The notes under the pieces: model-generated | The model's input: only the letters and a program-made list of their open reading frames with translations | What the model was told of the DNA's origin: nothing | Database searches by the model: none | Position numbers and translations under genes: made by a program | From: Gammaproteobacteria bacterium | GTDB lineage: Bacteria > Pseudomonadota > Gammaproteobacteria > HK1 | Length of the DNA: 8,913 nt | Assembly: GCA_022822245.1 (NCBI GenBank) | Contig: JAJECB010000431.1 | Coordinates: 1-8,913, forward strand | Direction of reading: 5' to 3' | Part shown: in pieces, positions 1-7,058 of the stretch | How the letters are laid out: each line of letters starts with the position of its first letter | How positions within the stretch are numbered: the stretch's first letter is position 1

Positions 1-1371
1 GCGGTGGGGGCGGCCATCGCGGCGGCGCGGGCGGACCTCGCACGGCCGAGCCTCCTCTGCTGCCGCACCACCATCGGATGGGGCGCGCCGACCAAGGCGG
101 GTACCGCGGCGACGCACGGCGCCCCGCTCGGGGCGGACGAGGTGGCCGGGGCGCGCGAGGCGATGGGCTGGAAGCACCCCCCCTTCGAGGTTCCGGCCGA
201 GGTGCGGGCGGGCTGGGATGCGCGGGCGCGGGGCGAAGAGGCGGAAGCGAAGTGGCGCGGGCGGATGGAGGCGTACCGGGCCGCGTGGCCGGAGCTCGCC
301 GAGGAGCTCGAGCGGCGGCTCTCGGGGGCGCTGCCGGCGGACTGGCGGAGCGCGAGCGAGGCCGCGATCGCCGAGATCGCGGGCGAGGGGGCGGTGGCCG
401 CGACCCGCAAGGCCTCGCAGATCGCCCTCGAGCGCTTCGCGCCGCACCTGCCGGAGCTGGTCGGCGGCTCGGCCGACCTCACGGACTCGAATCTCACGAT
501 GTGGACGGGCTCGCGGCCGATCGCGCGGGACGCGCCGGACGGCAACTACCTCTACTTCGGGGTCCGCGAGTTCGCGATGTGCGCGATCGCGAACGGAATG
601 GCGCTCCACGGGGGGGTCATCCCCTATGTCGGGACGTTCCTCGTCTTCTCCGACTACGCGCGAAACGCGATTCGCATGGCCGCCCTCATGCGGCTCCGGG
701 CCGTCTTCGTGCTGACCCACGATTCGATCGGCCTCGGCGAGGACGGACCGACCCACCAGGCGGTCGAGCACGGCCCTTCGCTCCGACTCGTCCCGAACCT
801 CTCGGTGTGGCGGCCCTGCGACACGGTCGAGGCGGCGGCGGCGTGGCGCCACGCGATCGAGCGCGACGACGGGCCGGTGTGCCTGCTCCTCTCGCGCCAG
901 GGCGTCCCCCACCAGGAGCGCGAGGCAGGGCAGATCGAGGCGATTCGGCGGGGCGGCTACGTGCTCGTGCCGGAGCCGGAAGGGCGCCGCCCGGACGCGG
1001 TGGTCATCGCCACCGGCTCGGAGGTCGGGCTCGCCGTCGAGGCGGCGGCGGCACTCGGCGGGGATGGGTACGCGGTCCGGGTCGTCTCCATGCCGTCGAC
1101 GGACGTCTTCGACGGGCAGGACCACGCATACCGGGAGGCGGTGCTCCCGGCGGGGGTGCCGCGGGTCGCCGTCGAGGCCTCGCACCCGGACGGCTGGCGC
1201 AAGTACGTCGGCCTCGACGGGCTCAGCCTGGGGGTCGCCACCTTCGGCGAATCGGCCCCGGGGGCGGACGTCTACCGCCACTTCGGGCTCACCGCCGAGG
1301 CGGTGACGGCGGCGGTGCGGGCGTGGCTCGACGGTGGCGGCGGGGCGGACGCGTCGGAGTCCGGAGGGTAA
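1..1371 (+). CDS. tkt: Transketolase, C-terminal part (5' end outside window)
   Basis: Thiamine-diphosphate enzyme that moves two-carbon ketol units between sugar phosphates in the pentose phosphate and Calvin cycles; cytosolic. The frame is open from base 1 and aligns to E. coli TktA from about residue 223, so about 222 N-terminal residues (most of the ThDP pyrophosphate domain) lie upstream; the GTG at 4 is internal, not a start. Visible landmarks, in fragment numbering with E. coli equivalents: His39 in THGAPLG (H261), Arg136 in TRKASQ (R358), Ser157 in GGSADL (S385), catalytic Glu190 in VREF (E411), Asp248 and His252 in GEDGPTHQ (D469, H473) and Arg299 in LSRQ (R520). The pyrimidine-binding and C-terminal domains are complete. 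The protein ends in a short Gly/Ala/Ser-rich tail, [13 protein letters not shown], beyond the usual family end. It is followed after 112 nt by gap, probably in the same operon. Family assignment is very secure. Confidence 0.96.
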   Translation, partial: AVGAAIAAARADLARPSLLCCRTTIGWGAPTKAGTAATHGAPLGADEVAGAREAMGWKHPPFEVPAEVRAGWDARARGEEAEAKWRGRMEAYRAAWPELAEELERRLSGALPADWRSASEAAIAEIAGEGAVAATRKASQIALERFAPHLPELVGGSADLTDSNLTMWTGSRPIARDAPDGNYLYFGVREFAMCAIANGMALHGGVIPYVGTFLVFSDYARNAIRMAALMRLRAVFVLTHDSIGLGEDGPTHQAVEHGPSLRLVPNLSVWRPCDTVEAAAAWRHAIERDDGPVCLLLSRQGVPHQEREAGQIEAIRRGGYVLVPEPEGRRPDAVVIATGSEVGLAVEAAAALGGDGYAVRVVSMPSTDVFDGQDHAYREAVLPAGVPRVAVEASHPDGWRKYVGLDGLSLGVATFGESAPGADVYRHFGLTAEAVTAAVRAWLDGGGGADASESGG

Positions 1372-1436
1372 CGGCCGGCATTCCCCCTCGCGCGCCGGGC
1401 CGGGGTTCCGGCGGCTCGGGTCTATCGGACCATCAG

Positions 1437-1454
1437 GGGCGCGGCAGCGCGCCC
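1437..1454 (+). other. GC-rich hairpin in the tkt-gap spacer
   Basis: A perfect 7-bp inverted repeat, GGGCGCG (1437-1443) and CGCGCCC (1448-1454), encloses a GCAG loop 29 nt upstream of the gap start codon. No T-run follows, so it is not a classical intrinsic terminator. It could act as an mRNA-processing or 3'-end stabilising structure that separates tkt and gap expression. The pairing is seen directly; the role is a guess. Confidence 0.4.
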
Positions 1455-1472
1455 GAATTCAGCAACATCCGC

Positions 1473-1478
1473 GGAAGG
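1473..1478 (+). promoter_or_regulatory. Ribosome binding site of gap
   Basis: GGAAGG lies 5 nt before the ATG at 1484. It fixes the start there rather than at the in-frame ATG at 1334, which would add 50 residues unlike any GAPDH and would overlap the end of tkt. Confidence 0.7.
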
Positions 1479-1483
1479 CAGAA

Positions 1484-2497
1484 ATGGCGATCAGGGTCGG
1501 AATCAACGGTTACGGGCGCATCGGGCGGAACATCCTCCGGGCGCTGTACGAGAGCGGTCGCACCGGCGAGATCGAGATCGTGGCGGTGAACGACCTCGGG
1601 GATGCGAACACCAACGCCCACCTCACCCGCTACGACACCGTGCATGGCCGTTTCCCGGGCACCGTCGAGGTCGAGGAAGGGGCGATGGTCGTCAACGGTG
1701 ACCGCATCCGGGTGCTCGCGGAGCGAGAGCCCGCGAAGCTGCCGTGGGGCGATCTCGGGGTGGACGTGGTCATCGAGAGCACCGGCCGGTTCACGAGCAA
1801 GGCGGCGGCGGGCGCCCACCTCGAAGGCGGGGCGAAGAAGGTGATCATCTCCGCCCCGGGGGGCAAGGACGTGGACGCGACCATCGTGTACGGGGTCAAC
1901 CACCATGTCCTGCGGCCCGAGCACGAGGTCATTTCGAACGCCTCGTGCACCACGAACTGCCTCGCCCCCCTCGTCAAGCCCCTCCACGACGCGATCGGGG
2001 TCGAGCACGGGATCATGACCACCGTGCACGCGTACACGAACGACCAGAGCCTGAACGACGTCTACCACTCCGACCTCCGGCGCGCGCGGGCGGCGGCGGC
2101 CTCGATCATCCCGACCGGGACGGGGGCGGCGGCCGCGGTCGGCCTCGTCCTCCCCGAGCTTGCGGGGCGCCTCGACGGGTTCGCGCTCCGGGTGCCGACC
2201 CTCAACGTGTCGCTCGTGGACCTCACCTTCTCCGCGAGCCGGGACACGAGCGTCGAGGAGATCGACCGGGTGATGCGCGACGCCGCGGCGGAGGGCCCCC
2301 TCGCCGGGATCCTCGCCTGCAACGACGAGCCCCTCGTTTCGGTGGACTTCAACCACCACCCGGCGTCGTCGATCTACGAGGCGCCGCTCACCAAGGTGCT
2401 CGGCGGCCGGCAGGTGAAGGTGCTCTCGTGGTACGACAACGAGTGGGGCTTCTCCAACCGGATGCTCGATACCACCGTCGCGTTCATGAATGCCTGA
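1484..2497 (+). CDS. gap: Glyceraldehyde-3-phosphate dehydrogenase (type I)
   Basis: Phosphorylating GAPDH, interconverting glyceraldehyde 3-phosphate and 1,3-bisphosphoglycerate with a nicotinamide cofactor; cytosolic, normally a tetramer. The protein has 337 residues, normal for the family. The Rossmann motif NGYGRIGR is at residues 8-15, Asp37 in VNDL sits where NAD-type enzymes bind the adenosine ribose, catalytic Cys155 lies in SNASCTTNC, and His182 in TTVHAYTND is the general base. The C-terminal [12 protein letters not shown] motif is intact. The Leu-Pro pair of Bacillus NAD enzymes before the DLRRAR motif is Val-Tyr here ([11 protein letters not shown]), and the [11 protein letters not shown] and RVPTLNVS segments resemble the proteobacterial form often found beside tkt and pgk. 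Cofactor preference, NAD or dual, cannot be settled from this. The start is set by an SD at 1473-1478. It lies between tkt and pgk in a carbon-metabolism cluster. Confidence 0.97.
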   Translation: MAIRVGINGYGRIGRNILRALYESGRTGEIEIVAVNDLGDANTNAHLTRYDTVHGRFPGTVEVEEGAMVVNGDRIRVLAEREPAKLPWGDLGVDVVIESTGRFTSKAAAGAHLEGGAKKVIISAPGGKDVDATIVYGVNHHVLRPEHEVISNASCTTNCLAPLVKPLHDAIGVEHGIMTTVHAYTNDQSLNDVYHSDLRRARAAAASIIPTGTGAAAAVGLVLPELAGRLDGFALRVPTLNVSLVDLTFSASRDTSVEEIDRVMRDAAAEGPLAGILACNDEPLVSVDFNHHPASSIYEAPLTKVLGGRQVKVLSWYDNEWGFSNRMLDTTVAFMNA

Positions 2498-2513
2498 GGG
2501 TGCGGTGCGCACA

Positions 2514-2533
2514 AGGGGAGGTGCGCCTCTCTT
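2514..2533 (+). other. Hairpin just downstream of gap
   Basis: AGGGGAGG (2514-2521) can pair with CCTCTCTT (2526-2533) around a TGCG loop: 8 bp, two of them G-U. It begins 17 nt after the gap stop and abuts a second hairpin (2534-2552). The stem is moderate and has no T-tract of its own. It may stabilise the gap mRNA 3' end or form part of a composite terminator. Confidence 0.3.
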
Positions 2534-2552
2534 GGGCCGTGTACGTCGGCCC
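2534..2552 (+). terminator. Possible weak terminator in the gap-pgk spacer
   Basis: GGGCCG (2534-2539) and CGGCCC (2547-2552) form a 6-bp all-G/C stem with a 7-nt loop, followed by the pyrimidine tract TTCCCTCT. The T content is low for an intrinsic terminator, so partial attenuation or 3'-end processing between gap and pgk is as likely. The rest of the 226-nt spacer holds no convincing gene; its one full-length open frame has poor codon bias. Confidence 0.3.
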
Positions 2553-2696
2553 TTCCCTCTCCGATTGCGAGGCTGCCGCCACTTCCAGGGACGGCGAGGT
2601 GACGAGACGCGCTCCCTGCACCCGCTCCCGCGGCCAAGTGCCGGCTTTCCCTTCAGCCACTTTTCGCCGCGGCACCCGGTCCCGGCGGTGTTTCGG

Positions 2697-2711
2697 CCCG
2701 CTCGCGGCGGG
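2697..2711 (+). other. Small hairpin upstream of the pgk ribosome binding site
   Basis: CCCGC (2697-2701) and GCGGG (2707-2711) pair around TCGCG, ending 4 nt before the GGTGAG that would be the pgk SD. It is short, and such stems are common by chance at this G+C. It could affect access to the pgk translation start. Confidence 0.2.
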
Positions 2712-2723
2712 TCTCGGTGAGAG

Positions 2724-3947
2724 ATGGGGGGGACCCTCGCGTTCATGCGCATGGCCGACTTCGACCTCGCCGGCCGGCGGGTGCTGGTCCGCGCGGACCT
2801 GAACGTCCCCCTCGCGGGCGGAGCGGTCGCCAACGCGGCCCGGATCCGGGCCTCCGTCCCGACCTTCGAGCAGGCCCTCGCGGCGGGGGCGGCAGTGACG
2901 GTGGTGTCCCACCTCGGCCGTCCGGCCGCGGGGCGCTTCGATCCCGCGCTCTCCATGGCCCCGGTCGCGGCGCGGCTCGGGGAGGCGCTCGGCCGCGCGG
3001 TGCCGGTCGCGGCCGGGTGGCCGGACGAGGGGCCGGGGCCGACTCCGGGCGAGATCGTCCTCGGCGAGAACGTGCGTTTCCTCGCCGGCGAGACCGAGAA
3101 CGACGAGGCCCTCGCGCGGCGGATGGCCGCGACCTGCGATGTCTTCGTGATGGACGCGTTCGGAACCGCGCACCGGGCGCACGCCTCGACCGCCGGGGTC
3201 GCCCGCTTCGCCCCCGAATCCTGCGCGGGGCCGCTTCTCGCGGCGGAGCTCGACGCGCTGGGGCAGGCCCTCGAGCGGCCGGCCCGGCCGGTCGTCGCGG
3301 TGGTCGGGGGGGCCAAGGTGGCGGGCAAGATCGAGCTCCTCGAGAACCTCGCCGGGAAGGTCGACCGGCTCGTCGTCGGTGGAGGGATCGCGAATACCTT
3401 CCTCGCCGCGGCGGGGCTCCCGGTCGGGGCGTCACTCGTGGACCGGGAGCGGGTTCCGTTCGCGGCGTCACTCCTCGCGCGGGCGGGGTCCGGTACGGGA
3501 AGTTTCGACGTCGTGCTCCCGAGCGACGTCGTGGTCGCGCAAGCGCTCGCTGCGGACGCGGACGTGGCGGTGAAGCCGGCCGGGGAGGTCGGCGAAGCGG
3601 ACCTGATCCTCGATATCGGCCCCGAGAGCGCCGAGCACCTCGCCCGGATCGTCGGCGAGGCGGGTACGATCATCTGGAACGGCCCGGTGGGCGTCTTCGA
3701 GTGCCCGCCGTTCGCGGCGGGGACCGCGCGCCTCGCCGAGGCGGTAGCGGAGAGCCCGGCGTTCTCCATCGCGGGCGGAGGCGATACCCTTGCCGCCATC
3801 GAGACGTTCGGGGTCGAGGCGGGGCTCTCGCGGATCTCGACCGGGGGCGGGGCCTTCCTCGAGTTCCTGGAGGGCCGGACGCTTCCCGCCGTCGCGGAAC
3901 TCGCGGCGGCACGCAGGCGCTCCGGTGCGGGAGTCGGCGGCAACTGA
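2724..3947 (+). CDS. pgk: Phosphoglycerate kinase
   Basis: Transfers phosphate between 1,3-bisphosphoglycerate and ADP, or the reverse in the Calvin cycle and gluconeogenesis; cytosolic monomer. It has 407 residues from the ATG at 2724 (E. coli has 387). N-terminal substrate-domain motifs: RADLNVP (23-29), SHLGRP with His63, ENVRF, and DAFGTAHRAHAST. C-terminal nucleotide-domain motifs: GGAKVAGK, VVGGGIANTF, WNGPVGVFE, GGGDT (351-355) and STGGGAFLEF near Thr373. The start is uncertain: the ATG at 2724 has GGTGAG (2716-2721) only 2 nt away, while the ATGs at 2745 and 2751 match the usual N-terminus better (E. coli has MSVIKMTDLDL against MRMADFDL here) and lie downstream of a seven-G run at 2726-2732. 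The true protein may be 400 or 398 residues. fba follows after 44 nt, so the two are probably co-transcribed. Confidence 0.96.
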   Translation: MGGTLAFMRMADFDLAGRRVLVRADLNVPLAGGAVANAARIRASVPTFEQALAAGAAVTVVSHLGRPAAGRFDPALSMAPVAARLGEALGRAVPVAAGWPDEGPGPTPGEIVLGENVRFLAGETENDEALARRMAATCDVFVMDAFGTAHRAHASTAGVARFAPESCAGPLLAAELDALGQALERPARPVVAVVGGAKVAGKIELLENLAGKVDRLVVGGGIANTFLAAAGLPVGASLVDRERVPFAASLLARAGSGTGSFDVVLPSDVVVAQALAADADVAVKPAGEVGEADLILDIGPESAEHLARIVGEAGTIIWNGPVGVFECPPFAAGTARLAEAVAESPAFSIAGGGDTLAAIETFGVEAGLSRISTGGGAFLEFLEGRTLPAVAELAAARRRSGAGVGGN

Positions 3948-3975
3948 ACCATTGGCGAGCCACGGGGATTGAGCA

Positions 3976-3982
3976 GGGGAGG
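3976..3982 (+). promoter_or_regulatory. Ribosome binding site of fba
   Basis: GGGGAGG lies 9 nt before the ATG at 3992. The adjacent in-frame GTG at 3989 is a less likely alternative start and would add one residue. Confidence 0.7.
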
Positions 3983-3991
3983 ACCAAGGTG

Positions 3992-5017
3992 ATGGACAAG
4001 ACGAGTCTCGAGAGCGTCGCGAACGCGATGGTGGCGCGCGGCAAGGGGATCCTCGCCGCGGACGAGAGTGCGCCGACGATCCGGCGCCGCTTCGACACCA
4101 TCGGACTCGAATCGACGGAGGAGAACCGCCGGACGTGGCGCGAGCTCCTCATCACCGCCCCGGGCGGCGGGGAGAGCTTGAGCGGGATGATCCTCTTCGA
4201 CGAGACGCTCCGGCAGTCGACCTCGGACGGGGTGCCCTTCCCGCAGGCCCTGGAGGCGCAGGGGATCCTCCCCGGCATCAAGGTGGACACGGGGGCGAAG
4301 GATCTCGCCGGGCATCCCGGCGAGAAGGTGACGGAGGGGCTCGACGGGCTCCGCGAGCGGCTCGCCGAGTACGTCGGGCTCGGCGCGAAGTTCGCGAAGT
4401 GGCGCGCGGTCATCACGGTCGGGGCGGACGGGCGGCCGAGCGAGGCGTGCATTCACGCGAACGGCCATGCTCTCGCCCGCTACGCGGGCCTCTGCCAGGA
4501 GGCGGGGGTGGTGCCCATCGTCGAGCCCGAGGTGCTGATGGACGGCGACCACACCATCGAGCGCAGCCACGAGGTCACGGTCCGGACCCAGCAGGCGATG
4601 TACGCGGAGATGGCCGCCCAGGGGGTTCACCTTCCGGGGACCATCCTCAAGGCGAGCATGGTCGTCTCCGGCAAGGATTGCGCGGAGCAGGCGGGGGTGG
4701 ACGAGGTGGCGGAGCGCACCGTCGCGTGCCTCCGGGATGCGGTCCCCGCCTCCGTGCCGGGGGTGGTGTTCCTCTCCGGGGGGCAGAGCGCGGCGCTTGC
4801 GACCGCGCACCTGAACACGATGAACGCCCTCTCGGCGGAGCTGCCGTGGGCGCTCAGCTTCTCCTACGGGCGGGCCCTCCAGGACCCGGCCCTTCGGGCC
4901 TGGGCGGGGAAGGAGGCGAACGCCGCGCGCGCCCAGGAGCTCCTCGCGGAGCGCGAGCGCCTCAACGCCCTTGCCTGCCTCGGCCGCTACACCGAGGCGA
5001 TGGAGGAGGCCGCCTGA
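3992..5017 (+). CDS. Fructose-bisphosphate aldolase, class I
   Basis: Schiff-base (metal-independent) aldolase joining dihydroxyacetone phosphate and glyceraldehyde 3-phosphate into fructose 1,6-bisphosphate, and possibly DHAP with erythrose 4-phosphate; cytosolic. The 341-residue length is close to the family norm. Class I landmarks: GILAADES with Asp24, GIKVD with Lys97, FAKWR with Lys136, VEPEVL with Glu178 and Glu180, and the Schiff-base Lys220 in TILKASMV (rabbit ILKPNMV, K229). The vertebrate C-terminal tyrosine is absent; the chain ends in YTEAMEEAA. Proteobacterial tkt-gap-pgk clusters more often carry a class II zinc aldolase, so a class I enzyme here is noteworthy. It follows pgk by 44 nt with a good SD and is the last gene of the sugar-phosphate cluster. 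A symbol such as fda or cbbA would depend on local convention. Confidence 0.95.
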   Translation: MDKTSLESVANAMVARGKGILAADESAPTIRRRFDTIGLESTEENRRTWRELLITAPGGGESLSGMILFDETLRQSTSDGVPFPQALEAQGILPGIKVDTGAKDLAGHPGEKVTEGLDGLRERLAEYVGLGAKFAKWRAVITVGADGRPSEACIHANGHALARYAGLCQEAGVVPIVEPEVLMDGDHTIERSHEVTVRTQQAMYAEMAAQGVHLPGTILKASMVVSGKDCAEQAGVDEVAERTVACLRDAVPASVPGVVFLSGGQSAALATAHLNTMNALSAELPWALSFSYGRALQDPALRAWAGKEANAARAQELLAERERLNALACLGRYTEAMEEAA

Positions 5018-5193
5018 CCGGGCCTGCCCTTTCTTCCCCTATCCGTGTCGTCGCGCAAGGACGCGCGTTCGCCTCCCGGATCGCTTCCCCGAGAGGGGCG
5101 TCGGGCCGCCCGATCGCCGGACGACCCTGGAACGGAGTCGAGGCCGGGTGGTATCGTCCGGTCGCGCAATCGAGTGCGTGGAGGTCGGTTCCC
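5018..5193 (+). other. Spacer between the aldolase and acyl-CoA ligase genes
   Basis: 176 nt with no supported gene. The fba end can form a weak AGGCC/GGCCT stem (5007-5011 with 5021-5025) followed by a pyrimidine tract GCCCTTTCTTCCCC (5026-5039), a possible inefficient terminator. Other short stems are CGCGC/GCGCG (5052-5067), CCCC-GAGA-GGGG (5087-5098) and TCGGG/CCCGA (5101-5113). I see no convincing promoter, although the change of gene theme here suggests a transcription-unit boundary. Confidence 0.35.
5180..5185 (+). promoter_or_regulatory. Ribosome binding site fixing a GTG start for the ligase
   Basis: GGAGGT lies 8 nt before the GTG at 5194. It favours that GTG over the downstream in-frame ATG at 5230, and over upstream in-frame codons that would extend the frame back through the aldolase gene. 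Confidence 0.75.
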
Positions 5194-6837
5194 GTGCGCA
5201 TTGACGATCCTCAGATCCCGCCGTCGCGCATGCAGGCGTTCCGGGAGGCCGGACACTGGATCGACGAGACCACCAACGAGTGGCTGGAGGCGGCCGCGCG
5301 GGCGCATCCCGACAAGGTCGCGCTCGTCGACCGGCGCGCGCGACTCGACTACGCCGCCTACCACGAACGGGTGGTTCGTCTCGCCGCGCGGTTCGTGGCC
5401 CTCGGCCTCACCGAGGAGGACGTGGTCGCGGTGCAGCTCCCGAACTGGAACGAGTTCGTCATCACGATCAACGCCGCGATGCTGGTCGGCGTCCCGTTCT
5501 GCCAGTACCACAGCGACTTCCGGAGCCGGGAGGTGGAGTTCATCCTCGGCTTCACCGAGGCGTCCGTCCTCGTCGTCCCCCGCGAGTTCCGGGGCTTCGA
5601 CTACCTCGCGATGGTCGAGGAGCTCCGGCCGCGCCTCCCGAAGCTGGAGCACGTCTTCGTCGTCGGCGACGAGGTGCCTGACGGGTACTTCGATCTCCGA
5701 CGGTTCCTCGACGGGGGCGGCGAGCCCGAGGTGTCGACCGAGGCGCTGGAGGCGCGTCGTCCCCACGCCGACCAGTTCCAGCGTACCGCGTTCACCTCGG
5801 GCACGACGGGAAATCCGAAGGCGGTCCTCCACGTCCACAACACGACGAGCTGCCCCCTCCGGTTCCTCAACCGGGGGCAGCGGATCACGGCGGAGAGCGT
5901 GTTCCTGGTGTTCCTGCCGGCCGGCCTCAACTGGGGGCTCTTCAACGTCCTCCAGGCCCTCCATGTCGGATGCCGGCTCGTCCTCCAGGACGTCTTCCGG
6001 CCCGAGGAGGCGCTCGCCCTCATCGAGCGCGAGCGGGTCACCCACTTCTGCTGCGCGCCGGCCCATCTCGTCGCGATGCTGAACGCGCCGGAGTTCGACC
6101 GGTACGACCTTTCCAGCGTCGAGGTGATGATGACGGGAGGCGCGTCGTGCCCGATCGAGGTGATCCGGGAGGTCCGGGACCGGCTGCCGGGACAGCTCCT
6201 CGAGATGTACGGGATGCTCGAGTGCGGGACCCAGGCGCACACCCTGCTGAGCGACGATCCGGAGGAAGTCTGCGGGACGGCGGGACGGCCGGTGCCGGAG
6301 ATGGGGATCCGGGTGGTGGACGACCGGGGCAATGACCTGGGGCCGGACGAGGTCGGGGAGATCCTGACCTACGGGCCGTCCGTCACCATCGGCTACTACA
6401 ACAACCCGGCAGTGAACCGGGAGAGCTTCACCCCCGACGGCTGGTTCCACACCGGCGACCAGGGGAGCTTCGACGCAAACGGGAACCTTCGCATCGTCGG
6501 GCGCACCAAGGAGATGCTCATCCGCGGCGGGGCCAACATCTACCCGCGCGAGATCGAGGAGGTGCTCTACGAGCACCCCAAGGTGCTCGACGCGGCGATC
6601 GTCGGCATCCCGGACCACCGGCTCGGGGAGCGCGTTTGCGCCTGCATCGTGCCGCGGGCGGGAGAGCGCATGACCCTGGAGGAGCTGGTCGAGTTCCTCC
6701 GTGACCGGATCGCGCACTACAAGCTCCCCGAGTTCCTGCACCTCCTCGAGGACCTTCCGCGCACCCCGACCGGCAAGGTCCAGAAGGGACCCCTCCGCGA
6801 CATCGCCGTGGAGAGGCTTGGCATTGGCGCGGAGTGA
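5194..6837 (+). CDS. AMP-forming acyl-CoA ligase (acyl-adenylating superfamily)
   Basis: Activates a carboxylic acid to an acyl-AMP and then an acyl-CoA thioester; probably cytosolic. It has 547 residues, typical of medium-chain, aromatic or alicyclic acid CoA ligases. Superfamily motifs in order: P-loop TSGTTGNPKA (201-210), YGMLECG (339-345; Glu343 is the conserved Glu), HTGD with Asp422 for the AMP ribose, GRTKEMLIRGG with Arg437 in the hinge region, GANIYPREIEE, and PTGKVQK with Lys528 as the adenylation lysine. All catalytic positions are present. Two mild deviations: P-loop PKA in place of PKG, and YGMLE where YGxTE is usual. The overall pattern recalls benzoate, dihydroxybenzoate and cyclohexanecarboxylate ligases, but the substrate cannot be read from sequence. 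The start is GTG at 5194 with an 8-nt SD spacing. It is followed by the amidohydrolase/SDR pair, so it may supply the CoA thioester they act on or bind. Confidence 0.93.
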   Translation: MRIDDPQIPPSRMQAFREAGHWIDETTNEWLEAAARAHPDKVALVDRRARLDYAAYHERVVRLAARFVALGLTEEDVVAVQLPNWNEFVITINAAMLVGVPFCQYHSDFRSREVEFILGFTEASVLVVPREFRGFDYLAMVEELRPRLPKLEHVFVVGDEVPDGYFDLRRFLDGGGEPEVSTEALEARRPHADQFQRTAFTSGTTGNPKAVLHVHNTTSCPLRFLNRGQRITAESVFLVFLPAGLNWGLFNVLQALHVGCRLVLQDVFRPEEALALIERERVTHFCCAPAHLVAMLNAPEFDRYDLSSVEVMMTGGASCPIEVIREVRDRLPGQLLEMYGMLECGTQAHTLLSDDPEEVCGTAGRPVPEMGIRVVDDRGNDLGPDEVGEILTYGPSVTIGYYNNPAVNRESFTPDGWFHTGDQGSFDANGNLRIVGRTKEMLIRGGANIYPREIEEVLYEHPKVLDAAIVGIPDHRLGERVCACIVPRAGERMTLEELVEFLRDRIAHYKLPEFLHLLEDLPRTPTGKVQKGPLRDIAVERLGIGAE

Positions 6838-7025
6838 ACGCGCCCGTCCCCCCTCGGACCCCCGACCGACGTTGACGCATTCAGGGACCGGACCGATCGC
6901 GACCAAGGCTCGGGTTGCGGGCGTTTTCGCTCCGGAACCGCCGGCCGTTCACCCGCGCGGACGTGCGGGGAGCTTCGGCCCGTCGCGGGCGGGAGGCCTG
7001 TGCGTTCGGGAAAACCGTGAACCTT

Positions 7026-7038
7026 CGCGCTTCGCGCG
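7026..7038 (+). other. Short hairpin before the amidohydrolase SD
   Basis: CGCGC (7026-7030) and GCGCG (7034-7038) flank a TTC loop, ending 5 nt before the SD at 7044. It could tune initiation but is short enough to be chance. The rest of the 221-nt spacer 6838-7058 shows no gene or clear promoter. Confidence 0.2.
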
Positions 7039-7043
7039 TCATC

Positions 7044-7050
7044 GGGAGGA
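7044..7050 (+). promoter_or_regulatory. Ribosome binding site fixing a GTG start for the amidohydrolase
   Basis: GGGAGGA lies 8 nt before the GTG at 7059. The protein from there begins MRLIDMHSH, which places the HxH motif at the very N-terminus as expected for the family. The longer frame beginning at 6915 adds 48 residues of non-family sequence and is rejected. Confidence 0.75.
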
Positions 7051-7058
7051 CGGCTGAC

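Noticed and set aside
4..1371. Treating the transketolase frame as a complete 455-residue protein starting at the GTG at position 4
   Set aside because: Homology to transketolase is continuous from the first codon of the window at about E. coli residue 223, so the gene is cut by the window edge rather than being a short protein.
2490..2720. A 76-codon + strand frame that overlaps the gap stop (ATGCCTGA) and ends just before the pgk ATG
   Set aside because: The position would suit translational coupling, but about 22 of 76 codons end in A or T (GC3 near 71%, against over 90% in the real genes), and the product is Arg/Pro/Gly-rich with no known motif.
1433..4810. A 1125-codon open frame on the minus strand opposite gap, pgk and fba
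   Set aside because: Arg/Pro/His-rich translation with no recognisable domain, lying antisense to three clear genes. Long antisense open frames are expected when third codon positions are nearly all G/C.
5087..5113. Short stems CCCC-GAGA-GGGG and TCGGG/CCCGA as a terminator for the aldolase cluster
   Set aside because: Only 4-5 bp each with no T-tract after them; such pairings arise readily by chance at this G+C.
6872..6900. TTGACG at 6872-6877 as a -35 box for the amidohydrolase gene
   Set aside because: The sequence 17 nt downstream (GATCGC) is a poor -10, and a lone -35-like hexamer in 221 nt is weak evidence.
4987..6906. A 639-codon minus-strand frame opposite the acyl-CoA ligase
   Set aside because: Shadow of the ligase gene; low-complexity charged composition and no domain signature.
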